Shown: one piece after another, positions 7,297 to 14,419 of the stretch
Numbering within the stretch: position 1 is the first letter of the stretch
Layout: every line of letters begins with the position of its first letter
Virus record (IMG/VR): IMGVR_UViG_3300008110_000048
Location: 62,001 to 126,000 of that record
DNA length: 64,000 nucleotides
Origin: a virus
Strand: one strand, 5' to 3'
The notes under the pieces: generated by a model
What the model was told of the DNA's origin: nothing
What the model saw: only the letters and a program-made list of their open reading frames with translations
The model's database searches: none
Position numbers and translations under genes: made by a program

Positions 7297-8171
7297 CACA
7301 ACTCCATTATTGGGGCTGGGTCATGTATCAATCTGCCCAAATCTCCCTGTACTAAAATATTTTTGTAATACATTTTTTCTAAGCCAGGTACGCCATTTGC
7401 TTCGAATTCTTCAAACTCTTGCCACCATGCAGCACCTTTATATAAATCATGATTGCTAGGAAGAGCTTTACACGCTTCATAGGCATTCGTCACTTTTTTA
7501 ATAAAATGATCAAGAGATCTCCACTGGAAATGTCTAATGGCAAGAATCTGTGGACCAAAAACAATCCGATCATGACCATAATCGTCAATGTAAACGTTGA
7601 CATTAGCGCCAATATTCCCACCGTTATGTTGAACAAAATGATTTCCATTTGAAATCTTGACAAAAGCATCGTTTTTTCTAAACCTAAAGCAGCTCTTATG
7701 GTTTGTTGGGAGATCCCATTTATATTGCATTGAATGAAATGGCGATTTCCCTGGGGTGTCATATTCTGTTACGGAATGATTTGTGTATAACGTTCTATAT
7801 ACGTCAACGTTTTCGGCATCTAGTTGACTGAAGGCATCAGAAAGAGTTTGATTTGGCGAAAACCAAATTTCATCTATATCAAAAGGAATAATCCACTGTG
7901 CACCATTTTCTCTAGCTCTTTGCGCTAGAGCGGTCATCTTTTCACTTTGAGTATATCCGACAACATCATCTTTTAAAAGAACAACTTGAGTATCGCATCC
8001 ATGCGATTGTATGTGCTCCTTGGCTAGATTCATTTGTTCCCAGGTATTATCTTTGGATAAATTATCTGCAATAATAATTCCGTTTACTTTATTTGCAGCG
8101 AGATGAATCATGGTGTGATATATGATATCACCCTCATCTCTTGCCATTCCAACTGCCCATACATTAGACAT
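7296..8171 (-). CDS. Glycosyltransferase family 2/92-like protein
   Basis: ATG 8171 is chosen because the domain begins MSNVWAVGMARDEGDIIYHT and GGGAG lies upstream. The start overlaps the upstream stop by 8 nt. The 291-aa product has ADNLSKDNTWEQ in the nucleotide-binding region and IIPFDIDEIWFSP near residue 108, the DxD-type metal site. The N-terminal ARDEGDII and FDxDE pattern is that of the Glyco_tranf_2_4/GT92-like group. It sits between two other transferases in a tightly overlapping operon, so the three may extend one glycan. Confidence 0.8.
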   Translation of the reverse strand: MSNVWAVGMARDEGDIIYHTMIHLAANKVNGIIIADNLSKDNTWEQMNLAKEHIQSHGCDTQVVLLKDDVVGYTQSEKMTALAQRARENGAQWIIPFDIDEIWFSPNQTLSDAFSQLDAENVDVYRTLYTNHSVTEYDTPGKSPFHSMQYKWDLPTNHKSCFRFRKNDAFVKISNGNHFVQHNGGNIGANVNVYIDDYGHDRIVFGPQILAIRHFQWRSLDHFIKKVTNAYEACKALPSNHDLYKGAAWWQEFEEFEANGVPGLEKMYYKNILVQGDLGRLIHDPAPIMEL

Positions 8172-8904
8172 TTCTATCTTCTCCCATTGTCGGCATGAAA
8201 CCGTTTGTGCAGTTCCACTGCACTGACTTTTCCCTATAAACTTTCCCCTGCAAAGGTTTATCATAATCTATTGGATGAAATAAGAATCCATTTTTTTCTA
8301 TTCTATCAAAGAAGTATGCATCAGCGCCGGACCAGGCGTGCGGGTGATCGTCCCATCCGTCTACTAAATCAAACACTCTTCTAGTTGTCATGACTTGATT
8401 ATGGTCTAACTTATCAGCGCCTCTTTCCAAAGGTGAACTAAACCATCTAACGCCTCTACCATCTAATCCCCAGCCATCAATATTGCCATCTGCATCTAGG
8501 ATGTGTTGTGCGCAGAAGACAACATCATGTTTATTTTTTTCCGCTGAAAAAACCATTTTCTCAATCATCTCAGGATAATAAAAGTCATCGTCCGCCAAAT
8601 AGCAAATGTATTTTGATCTTGAATATAAACGAACTGCGGTGTTTATCTGAGTAGCATATCTGGCGGTATTTAACCTATCTTGCTCTTTGATAAATGAATT
8701 AAAGAATGTTATTCTTTTATCTCCACGATAATTATCAACAACATCACGAATTACATCCATGACTTTTGTGTTTGGGGAATTGTCTTCTGCAATAATTAAA
8801 TGAATATTATCGTAGGTTTGCTGAATGACTGAATGTATTGCTTTTTCTAAATAGCTTGGCTTATTATAGCTAGTTAATACAACTGACACTTCTGGATTAT
8901 TCAT
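8164..8904 (-). CDS. Family 2 glycosyltransferase
   Basis: The 246-aa product is a canonical GT2. It starts VSVVLTSYNKPSYLEKAIHS, continues with IIAEDNSPN and carries the metal-binding YLADDDFYYPE near residue 100. Residues ~150-200 hold GWDDHPHAWSGADAYFFDRI in the acceptor region. AAAGGA precedes the ATG. It is the first glycan gene after the tRNA. Substrate and linkage cannot be predicted from sequence. Confidence 0.85.
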   Translation of the reverse strand: MNNPEVSVVLTSYNKPSYLEKAIHSVIQQTYDNIHLIIAEDNSPNTKVMDVIRDVVDNYRGDKRITFFNSFIKEQDRLNTARYATQINTAVRLYSRSKYICYLADDDFYYPEMIEKMVFSAEKNKHDVVFCAQHILDADGNIDGWGLDGRGVRWFSSPLERGADKLDHNQVMTTRRVFDLVDGWDDHPHAWSGADAYFFDRIEKNGFLFHPIDYDKPLQGKVYREKSVQWNCTNGFMPTMGEDRNV

Positions 8905-8931
8905 ATCTTTCCTTTTTACAAAAACATTTTG

Positions 8932-9022
8932 CGGAGAGGGTGGGATTTGAACCCACGGACACTTTTAAGGGTGTCGACATCTTAGCAGGATGTTCCATTC
9001 AACCGTGCTCTGGCACCTCTCC
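8932..9022 (-). tRNA. tRNA-Ser (anticodon GCU)
   Basis: The minus strand folds into a complete class II tRNA. The acceptor stem is GGAGAGG/CCTCTCC with discriminator G. The anticodon stem ACATC/GATGT encloses CTGCTAA, with anticodon GCT at 8984-8986. A long variable arm GACAC...GTGTC and a T arm GTGGG-TTCAAAT-CCCAC follow. CCA is not encoded. It would read AGC/AGU Ser codons. It lies between the exonuclease and glycosyltransferase genes and is the only tRNA I find here. Confidence 0.95.
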
Positions 9023-9030
9023 TAAATATA

Positions 9031-9789
9031 TCAGGGAACTATGCCTGGGCGCTCTACATCTTCTAACAATCTAGTTCTGCTCCATGCTCCACATGAGTTA
9101 CAGAACCACTGTTGATAGGTTCCTATTTGAGTATAGCGTTGACCTCTACGCTGGAGGTCGTCTGACCCACATGTCGGACAACTGCATTCGCCAGAATAAA
9201 CGTTGAGATTTGGATGATTAGTCATCCAAGGTCTTAGCTTCATATAAACTTTACGTAACAAATCGACATCCTGCTTTGCATACTTGGTCATTAGTTTCCA
9301 GGCTTTCAAATCACCACGCATACATCCGGCCCATGTTTCAAAGCCGCCCGTATCAACTTTTCTTCCAACACCCAAGTGCTGACCAAGGTGATCTAACTTA
9401 TTGCTATTAAACATGAAATATCTTCTAGCAACTTTTAAGGTATCAATTTGTTTAACTGGAGATGTTGGACCAAGATTGTGGTAAACAAATCTAGCGTTTG
9501 CTTTGCGCATATCAAATCTATCGCCATTATGAGCAATAACAATATCGGCTTCATCTATTAATTCCCATAGCTTCTTGGCAACAAAGAAGTCATTTTCTGG
9601 ATCTTTTTTATATGCGTCAGGAAAATCAATTAAAGAACACACCTGTGTCTTACTGTCGCCTTCCCATCTATAGGAAACGCATAGCAGATACCATTCTCTG
9701 TCGTGCTCAATAACATTTTGTTCAAAGTGACCCCAAACATAACTTAAGTTTGGAGCTGTTTCTATATCATAATATAAAATTTTTGCCAT
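9031..9789 (-). CDS. DEDD-family 3'-5' exonuclease with C-terminal zinc ribbon
   Basis: The 252-aa product shows the RNase H-like exonuclease motifs of polymerase proofreading domains: ILYYDIETAP (ExoI), VIAHNGDRFDMRKA (ExoII) and KYAKQDVDLLRKVY (ExoIII, DEDDy type). After residue ~205 a separate zinc ribbon follows (CPTCGSDDLQRRG...WFCNSCG). Polymerase III alpha subunits often use a separate proofreader, and the phage DnaE in this window lacks an obvious exonuclease insertion, so this could be its partner. It is far from the replication operon, which leaves a repair or nucleic-acid-processing role open. Confidence 0.8.
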   Translation of the reverse strand: MAKILYYDIETAPNLSYVWGHFEQNVIEHDREWYLLCVSYRWEGDSKTQVCSLIDFPDAYKKDPENDFFVAKKLWELIDEADIVIAHNGDRFDMRKANARFVYHNLGPTSPVKQIDTLKVARRYFMFNSNKLDHLGQHLGVGRKVDTGGFETWAGCMRGDLKAWKLMTKYAKQDVDLLRKVYMKLRPWMTNHPNLNVYSGECSCPTCGSDDLQRRGQRYTQIGTYQQWFCNSCGAWSRTRLLEDVERPGIVP

Positions 9790-9844
9790 AATAGCACCGT
9801 CTCTTTATTTGAGTAACATCGGTTGAATACTACATATACTTATA

Positions 9845-9850
9845 CATTAT
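9845..9850 (-). promoter_or_regulatory. Possible -10 element TATAAT
   Basis: On the minus strand TTATAATG lies just after the large hairpin and ~56 nt before the exonuclease ATG 9789. No convincing -35 is visible because that region is occupied by the hairpin. This is a weak candidate for the promoter of the exonuclease-tRNA-glycan unit. Confidence 0.3.
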
Positions 9851-9857
9851 AACACAA

Positions 9858-9897
9858 ATGGTGGCACGATGCTCATACTGTCACATCGTGCCACCAT
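9858..9897 (-). terminator. 14-bp perfect hairpin between transcription units
   Basis: ATGGTGGCACGATG and CATCGTGCCACCAT pair perfectly around a 12-nt loop. The hairpin begins 13 nt after the stop of the gene ending at 9910. In the minus direction it is followed by TTTGTGTTAT, which is U-rich but not a full run. It is most likely the terminator of the lysis/small-protein unit. Perfect symmetry also allows a protein-binding site. Confidence 0.6.
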
Positions 9898-9909
9898 TAT
9901 AATAAGTAA

Positions 9910-10116
9910 TTATGCGTTTAACACTTTCAATATAACAAAAAACAATTTTTGAAGCTGATCCTCCATGAGCGAAAGTATTATTTCTTTGTCGTCGCCCAAA
10001 GTTATCTTTACTATGTGCCCATTAATTAATGATCCATCTCCAGTTATCATTGGTGTCTGACCAGTAATTTCAATATTTTTTATTGCTGGCATAAAGCCAG
10101 AAAAAACTTCATCCAT
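9910..10116 (-). CDS. Hypothetical protein, 68 aa
   Basis: The product is small and rich in beta-branched residues (EITGQTPMITGDGSLINGHIVKITLG) with an amphipathic C-terminal helix. It overlaps the stop of the preceding gene by one base, so it is the last gene of the unit before the hairpin at 9858. No family is recognised. Confidence 0.5.
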   Translation of the reverse strand: MDEVFSGFMPAIKNIEITGQTPMITGDGSLINGHIVKITLGDDKEIILSLMEDQLQKLFFVILKVLNA

Positions 10117-10394
10117 TATTTTTTCTTTTTCTTTTTAAAGGTAGCAACATTTTTTGGAGCTTGCCCTTTAACACCTTTCGAAGGAGTGCCTTGAGACCTT
10201 TTTCTTTGAACCGCACTTCTCCGCTGAGAAGAGGATAGTGAATTGGCTTTGGCGACAGGAAGGCACTTTGCATAACCGCCACCTTTGCCAGACGTTCCAC
10301 AAGGCTGCCACTTGCCATTCTTTTTTGGAGCACCAATGTTAACCCATTTCTGATTAAACCATTTAGTTAAACCAACACCTTTTGGTCCAGCCAT
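10116..10394 (-). CDS. Small Lys-rich phage protein (DUF5872-like)
   Basis: The 92-aa product has the pattern GVGLTKWFNQKWVNIG...W-PCG...YAKCLPVAKAN...SSSQRRSAVQRKR and ends in a poly-Lys tail. This matches a widespread small protein of environmental phages and some bacteria that I associate with DUF5872. The family name is from memory. Conserved Trp, Cys and Arg/Lys residues suggest nucleic-acid contact. It is one of a dozen tiny basic proteins in this region. Confidence 0.7.
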   Translation of the reverse strand: MAGPKGVGLTKWFNQKWVNIGAPKKNGKWQPCGTSGKGGGYAKCLPVAKANSLSSSQRRSAVQRKRSQGTPSKGVKGQAPKNVATFKKKKKK

Positions 10395-10400
10395 AGTATA

Positions 10401-10577
10401 TCACTTTTTCTTTTTAGGTGCAGATGTCGTTCTCCATGCTCCACCCTTGGACTTATACCATTTTACCGCCCATGCGTTAGCATAGGCAGAAGGGTAAACA
10501 TCAAACTTTGATCTAGCCATAGATTTAGCTTGACTCCATAGCTTAGGATTTTTTGCTACATTTCTTCTTTGTGCCAT
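10401..10577 (-). CDS. Small basic phage protein, 58 aa
   Basis: ATG 10577 overlaps the upstream stop by one base (TAATG). The product begins MAQRRNVAKNPKLWSQAKSM. It contains KFDVYPSAYANAWAVKWYK, a motif repeatedly seen in small proteins of environmental phages, and ends PKKKK. The YPSAYAN-W-W-K core resembles the neighbouring DUF5872-like protein and the two may be related. Function is unknown; a virion-internal or DNA-binding role is possible. Confidence 0.7.
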   Translation of the reverse strand: MAQRRNVAKNPKLWSQAKSMARSKFDVYPSAYANAWAVKWYKSKGGAWRTTSAPKKKK

Positions 10578-10882
10578 TACTCTTGATCCTGATCATATAC
10601 TCCATAGCCGCTACCGCTTGACTTCTCTTTGTCCTTTAGGCCATTAGCTGCAAGCACGCCGGAAAGACATCCGGAAAGGAATAGAACGATTGGAACTAAT
10701 AGGGAATCAATAAAGGCCTTGTCATTTGGCGACTGCTGATCAATTGGTTGAGTCACAAATACAAGCGCATACATAACGCCAACAACTATGACTGCAAAGG
10801 TAAAAGCTAAAGTTGCACCTACAAAGAAGACCATTCTAGCTTTAATTTCACTGTTTGTATATCTTTTTTTTACATTACTCAT
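10577..10882 (-). CDS. Two-TM membrane protein, holin candidate
   Basis: ATG 10882 is chosen because it overlaps the upstream stop in an ATGA junction; the longer start at 10915 lies inside the lipoprotein gene. The product is 101 aa. It has a basic N-terminus (MSNVKKRYTNSEIKAR), TM1 (about 17-43), a loop, TM2 (about 59-79, LLVPIVLFLSGCLSGVLAA) and a charged tail. It lies two genes after the endolysin with overlapping starts, which is the usual place for a holin. Other small membrane proteins in this genome are rival holin candidates. Confidence 0.6.
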   Translation of the reverse strand: MSNVKKRYTNSEIKARMVFFVGATLAFTFAVIVVGVMYALVFVTQPIDQQSPNDKAFIDSLLVPIVLFLSGCLSGVLAANGLKDKEKSSGSGYGVYDQDQE

Positions 10883-11070
10883 TCTGGTATACTCCCATAA
10901 ATATCCTCTGGACATGTTCCAGAAGCTTCACAAATAGGTGGCTTACAATCCGCACTCTCCCAATTAGCTGGATCCTGACATGGGTAACGATACGAATCGT
11001 TACAACCACTTAAAAGACCCATGCAAAAAGCTCCGACAATTGCAGTTAATACAAGTATTATTTTTTTCAT
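10879..11070 (-). CDS. Small lipoprotein of the lysis cassette
   Basis: The 63-aa product has a lipoprotein signal (MKKIILVLTAIVGAFCMGLLSGC) with the lipobox LSGC, giving an acylated Cys near residue 23. The remaining ~40 residues are Cys-rich and acidic (YPCQDPANWESADCKPPICEAS). It starts on the last base of the endolysin stop (TGATG) and overlaps the holin candidate. Position and form recall o-spanin-like or lysis-accessory lipoproteins. In a monoderm host it would sit outside the membrane under the wall. Confidence 0.7.
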   Translation of the reverse strand: MKKIILVLTAIVGAFCMGLLSGCNDSYRYPCQDPANWESADCKPPICEASGTCPEDIYGSIPE

Positions 11071-11882
11071 CAGAACATTTTATCCCATGTCACCGGACCA
11101 ACAACACCGTCAGCCTTTAAACCATTTGCTGCTTGCCATTTTTTAAGGGCTTCAACAGACTTAGGACCAAAGTCGCCATCGGTCTTAGCGCCGATAACAC
11201 CCTGAACTAAAGCAGCAGCTGCGCCTTTTGAGCCTAACTTAACTGGTGTTCCAGGATAATTGAATACCATAGGGCCAGCCTCAACTGATCCACCGGAAGG
11301 AACAATGGCTTCAACTGGAGCTGCTGCTGAACCATCTGGCTTAGCGTCCCCTAGGCAGTACTGCCAGTGCCAAGCTTCGAATTCTTTTGAGTTCTTATCT
11401 GATGTTTGAAGATAAAAGCCCCACTTAGGAGCATTTGCACACATCCACTCGAAGCAGGCTCCGCCCATTGACTGTAGTTTCCCATTAGCCTCGTAACCAA
11501 GATCTATGGCTGTACCCCAACCATGATTTGAGCCCTTGACTCCAGTGGGATCTGGTGCAGCTGACGGAGCATTACCCGGCTTTAAATACCAGGTCTTACC
11601 TTCATATTGACGGGTTACCTGTGGGCTACGACCCTGATCTGTTGTGGAGTAGCGAGAAAGAAACATATCCAACTGACTCTTAAATGAACGATAATCTCCA
11701 ACATTGCGAAGCTTAAAACCAGCAGCCATTGCAGCGTCGTACATCTTATTGAACTCTTCAGCTACAGGTGCATACATCCGTCCACCAGTCTTAACATTAG
11801 CTAGCAGATTTTCAGGAAGCTGACCATTCTTATGCGCCTTTAATGCAGTTGGGACAACGTGTTTAATGTATGGATAAATCAT
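11070..11882 (-). CDS. Endolysin: M15 D-Ala-D-Ala peptidase + peptidoglycan-binding domain
   Basis: The 270-aa product has an N-terminal M15/VanY zinc peptidase with the metal motif SNHGWGTAIDLGY near residue 120 and a second histidine motif EAWHWQYCLG near 170. A Pro/Ala linker follows. A C-terminal PG_binding_1 domain (about 205-270) has LVQGVIGAKTDGDFGPKSVE and LKADGVVGPVTWDKMF. It would cut peptide stems of peptidoglycan at lysis. There is no signal peptide, so release should need a holin. It heads a tightly overlapping cassette with a lipoprotein and a two-TM protein. Confidence 0.93.
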   Translation of the reverse strand: MIYPYIKHVVPTALKAHKNGQLPENLLANVKTGGRMYAPVAEEFNKMYDAAMAAGFKLRNVGDYRSFKSQLDMFLSRYSTTDQGRSPQVTRQYEGKTWYLKPGNAPSAAPDPTGVKGSNHGWGTAIDLGYEANGKLQSMGGACFEWMCANAPKWGFYLQTSDKNSKEFEAWHWQYCLGDAKPDGSAAAPVEAIVPSGGSVEAGPMVFNYPGTPVKLGSKGAAAALVQGVIGAKTDGDFGPKSVEALKKWQAANGLKADGVVGPVTWDKMF

Positions 11883-11899
11883 AATCTTAATCTCCTAAA

Positions 11900-12112
11900 T
11901 CACTTCTTTTTCTTATTTTTATTTGTAATCTTTTTCAAAGTCTTAGCAAAATTTGCCTGCTGGACAGTCAGCTTGCTGTATCTACCAGGATTCTTGGTTA
12001 CAGCTGACGCATAGGCTGCTGGTGTTTTTCCAGCTTTTTTAGCTTTAGCCGTAAAAGCTCCAGGTCTTTTAATTGCTTTCTGAATCCATTTTTTATCAGT
12101 TGGCTTTGCCAT
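11900..12112 (-). CDS. Small basic phage protein, 70 aa
   Basis: The product is strongly basic. It contains KRPGAFTAKAKKAGKTPAAYA and QQANFAKTLKKITNK and ends KKKK. The GAFTAKAKKAG...QA-FAKTL pattern is widespread in small uncharacterised proteins of tailed phages. The start overlaps the end of the LPXTG gene by 17 nt, so both share a transcript. It is probably virion-packaged or nucleic-acid-binding by composition; no function is established. Confidence 0.7.
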   Translation of the reverse strand: MAKPTDKKWIQKAIKRPGAFTAKAKKAGKTPAAYASAVTKNPGRYSKLTVQQANFAKTLKKITNKNKKKK

Positions 12113-13439
12113 TCTTTAAAACCTTTCGATTAAACATAAATATTGATATGCCTATAGTAATCAAGAAAGCGCCAATGCCCATGGAAGAATTGCTATCTTG
12201 CCCAGTTGTTGGAAGAGGTGCACTTATGGTATCCTCTGTCCCATGGTCATGAGTGCTATGGTCATGAATTGTGGTTGTGGTTGGATCTACAATTATTTGT
12301 GGTTCAGTTGTAGTTGTTTCCGGAACAGTTGCAACAACGGTAGTTGTCGTTTCAATAGTGGTAGTGGGGGCAGGAGGGTCCCAGGAAACTGTAATTGAAA
12401 CAACTTTAACTACACCGTTAACCGTTGCACTAGCGGTATACACTGCTGTACCTTGAGATGCTGTATTAACTGTAATGTTAGCTATTCCATTAGAATCTGT
12501 GGTTGCAGTAAAAGTTTGCCCTGAATCTGGTCCAGAGGAGACGGTCATGGAAACCGTAACTCCAGCCTGTGGAACTCCTGCTAAAGTTTGCGCAGTAGCG
12601 GTAATTGTAATTGGCTCACCAGCACGAGGTTGCTGAGGGCTATAAGAAAGAATAAAAGAGCTAGGAAGAGAAACGCTTCCGCCTCCAATAGAAACAGACT
12701 TTCTAGAGTCACTTGCGCTAGGATATGGATAGTCTACAAGTGTTTTTAATGTGCCCACATTACCAGTAAAATAACCGTGCCAGCATGCAGCGACAAGTGT
12801 ATTACTAAGACCAAAATCAGCAATACCGTCTGTTGTAGCTTCTGGCCCCCCGTTGCATCCACCATTATTGTATACTGCTTGCGGTAACAGGGCTGTTAGC
12901 CATCCATATGAACCAAAGTTAGCAAAAAGACCACCGCCACCATTGACAAAGTCTGCTATCTTTTCTGCGTTAGCTGTAAAAATATCTTCTGTACTGGAAG
13001 CGCGATTCCAGTTGTCCGGTATCCATAATACCGCTGGAGGATTAGAGGTGATTGTGCTACTGAAGAATGTGCTTATTTCTGAATCTGTAACATAAAAATC
13101 AATCTGAGGTGCAGTAGAAAATTCAGCTAAAAACTGTGTACTTAATTGGGTAGCCCAGTCAGCTCCACATGAGGTTGTAGTAGCGTTTGAGCCAACAATG
13201 GCGATATGTCCATTATTTAAATTTCGCGCACCATCATGCACCTTCTTTAAAACCTTGGCTATATATTGACCAGTACTTTCCCATCCAGAGTGGCAAACTG
13301 GATCCATTCCATCCAACACAATTGGGCCACCACCACCACTGGTAGCTAAGGCCACGGATGAATTGCTAACTGGACTGATAAGCAGTCCGATACCTAGAGT
13401 AATTGATAATACTGATAAGATGTTTTTAAATTTAGACAT
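12096..13439 (-). CDS. LPXTG-type cell-wall-anchored surface protein
   Basis: The 447-aa product has a Sec signal peptide (about 1-34). Residues 40-240 are an alpha/beta domain like class I GATase/ThuA folds (HIAIVGSNATTTS, FYVTDSEISTFF, ADFVNGGGGLFANFGSYG). Residues 258-350 form an invasin-type Ig-like domain (PRAGEPITITATAQTLAGVP, TTDSNGIANITVNT). A Thr-rich linker follows with a His-rich patch (HDHSTHDHGTED), then the sorting signal LPTTG at about 409-413, a hydrophobic stretch and a basic tail. In Gram-positives sortase links such proteins to peptidoglycan. It has its own terminator-promoter pair upstream. I infer late display on the infected cell; the ligand or substrate is unknown. Confidence 0.85.
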   Translation of the reverse strand: MSKFKNILSVLSITLGIGLLISPVSNSSVALATSGGGGPIVLDGMDPVCHSGWESTGQYIAKVLKKVHDGARNLNNGHIAIVGSNATTTSCGADWATQLSTQFLAEFSTAPQIDFYVTDSEISTFFSSTITSNPPAVLWIPDNWNRASSTEDIFTANAEKIADFVNGGGGLFANFGSYGWLTALLPQAVYNNGGCNGGPEATTDGIADFGLSNTLVAACWHGYFTGNVGTLKTLVDYPYPSASDSRKSVSIGGGSVSLPSSFILSYSPQQPRAGEPITITATAQTLAGVPQAGVTVSMTVSSGPDSGQTFTATTDSNGIANITVNTASQGTAVYTASATVNGVVKVVSITVSWDPPAPTTTIETTTTVVATVPETTTTEPQIIVDPTTTTIHDHSTHDHGTEDTISAPLPTTGQDSNSSMGIGAFLITIGISIFMFNRKVLKNGKAN

Positions 13440-13473
13440 ATCTCCCTCGATCTTTAAGTTGTCCGCAGAAGAT

Positions 13474-13480
13474 ATAGTAA
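13474..13480 (-). promoter_or_regulatory. Putative late promoter box TTACTAT (LPXTG gene)
   Basis: The minus strand reads ATCATTACTATATC, 41 nt upstream of ATG 13439. It lies immediately downstream of the terminator at 13485-13523, so the surface-protein gene begins a fresh transcript. Confidence 0.5.
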
Positions 13481-13484
13481 TGAT

Positions 13485-13523
13485 ACAAATAAAAAAGAAG
13501 GCTATGGCGTTTTTACCATAACC
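13485..13523 (-). terminator. Intrinsic terminator of the small-protein unit
   Basis: In the minus direction GGTTATGG and CCATAGCC pair (one G-T pair) around an A-rich loop and are followed by TTCTTTTTTATTTG. It stands after the 43-aa gene ending at 13546 and before the late box of the LPXTG gene. Confidence 0.75.
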
Positions 13524-13545
13524 CTCTTTAATTGAAATGATTAGA

Positions 13546-13677
13546 TTACTTTTTCTTTTTCTTTTTTAATATTGCTGACTGAATAAATGGAGGAAGCTTC
13601 TTCTGAGCTGGAGTAAGACCAGCCATCTTTTTTGAAGTTGATCCTTTTGCAGCACTTGCTTTCTTCTTCATTGCCAT
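13546..13677 (-). CDS. Small basic phage protein, 43 aa
   Basis: The product begins MAMKKKASAAKGSTSKK, contains GLTPAQKKLPPFIQSAI and ends in six lysines. The LTPAQKKLPPFIQ-AI motif recurs in tiny late proteins of many tailed phages, which supports a real gene despite its size. It is followed at once by the terminator at 13485-13523. Its function is unknown; charge and neighbours suggest a packaged or DNA-associated peptide. Confidence 0.7.
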   Translation of the reverse strand: MAMKKKASAAKGSTSKKMAGLTPAQKKLPPFIQSAILKKKKKK

Positions 13678-13717
13678 AATTATTACCTTAATCTTAAACT
13701 AAGACTGAAAATTAATT

Positions 13718-13840
13718 TCAGTACATCTTCTTGCCACCCATTTTCTTGGAACCGCCCATTTTCTTGGCGCCCATCTTCTTAGTGCCCATTTTCTTGGATC
13801 CACCCATTTTTTTCTTACCCATACCAGTATGACCAGACAT
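13718..13840 (-). CDS. Tiny Gly/Lys/Met repeat protein, 40 aa
   Basis: After MSGHTGMGKKK the chain is almost entirely five imperfect KKMG-type units (GSKKMGTKKMGAKKMGGSK...) and ends GKKMY. The composition is extreme: Lys, Gly and Met make up most residues. It lies between two genes of the small-protein unit with short spacing. Similar peptides occur in phage late regions. It may condense DNA or decorate the virion interior, but this is inference. Confidence 0.65.
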   Translation of the reverse strand: MSGHTGMGKKKMGGSKKMGTKKMGAKKMGGSKKMGGKKMY

Positions 13841-13842
13841 AA

Positions 13843-14106
13843 TTACACCCCCTTTACTTTGCTTTTGTTTTCGCTTGATTTCTTATAATGCCACATCATA
13901 TGATCATGCATTTGATCATCTACCTTGTCCACCTGTTCGTCAACATGATCTATCTTATGATGTAAATTAAGTATTTCATCCTTAACATCTATCAGCATTG
14001 TTGCAACAACATTGTGATCATTTTTATTTTCAGTTCTACTCTTCTGAACAAGAGCTGCAAGAATTCCGCCTACAGCAGCGATGACAGCAACAATGATGGC
14101 TTCCAT
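13843..14106 (-). CDS. Small membrane protein with coiled coil (DUF2746-like)
   Basis: ATG 14106 gives MEAIIVAVIAAVGGILAALVQK, an N-terminal membrane helix; the longer frame from 14283 lies within the upstream gene and is rejected. The 87-aa product continues with a heptad-patterned helix (VVATMLIDVKDEILNLHHKI, then DHVDEQVDKVDDQ) and a His-rich end. This matches my memory of DUF2746 proteins in actinobacteriophages, sometimes called holin-like. Here it may be a second holin/antiholin or a membrane partner of virion proteins. Confidence 0.65.
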   Translation of the reverse strand: MEAIIVAVIAAVGGILAALVQKSRTENKNDHNVVATMLIDVKDEILNLHHKIDHVDEQVDKVDDQMHDHMMWHYKKSSENKSKVKGV

Positions 14107-14107
14107 G

Positions 14108-14419
14108 TCAAGATCCCTTAACCCATTTCTTTGAGGGTGACTGAGTTTTGCTGGGGCTCCATTTAACTTTATTGGCCCAGTATGCAGCCGACATCTTGCC
14201 TTTGGAAATATTCTTTGCATGGCGTGAGGCAAAAGCTTTTCTCTGACCAACAGTTTGATTTGTTTTAACACCCTGTTGACCAAAACGTATTGTCTTAATT
14301 TGATCCCCCTGCTTAGCTACTACAATGTGAGATTTTGTAGGATGACTAGGTGTACGCTTTGGTTTGTTAAAACCAGAAACACCAGCTTTAGTTAATCGTG
14401 AATCTTTTTTAGCTGGCAT
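14108..14419 (-). CDS. Conserved basic phage protein, 103 aa
   Basis: The product contains GVSGFNKPKRTPSHPTKSH, IKTIRFGQQGVKTN and KAFASRHAKNISKGKMSAAY, then WANKVKW. These segments form a pattern I recognise from many environmental and marine phage genomes, where it is unannotated. It is very basic and lacks membrane or enzyme motifs. It overlaps the upstream stop by one base. A virion-internal or DNA-binding function is plausible. Confidence 0.75.
   Translation of the reverse strand: MPAKKDSRLTKAGVSGFNKPKRTPSHPTKSHIVVAKQGDQIKTIRFGQQGVKTNQTVGQRKAFASRHAKNISKGKMSAAYWANKVKWSPSKTQSPSKKWVKGS

Noticed and set aside
8164-8264. Upstream extension of the GT gene at 7296 to 8264
   Set aside because: The added 31 residues read through the end of the previous gene and precede the real family start at ATG 8171.
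14108-14283. Longer version of the DUF2746-like gene starting at 14283
   Set aside because: The extra N-terminus overlaps a conserved neighbouring gene and the membrane helix begins exactly at ATG 14106.
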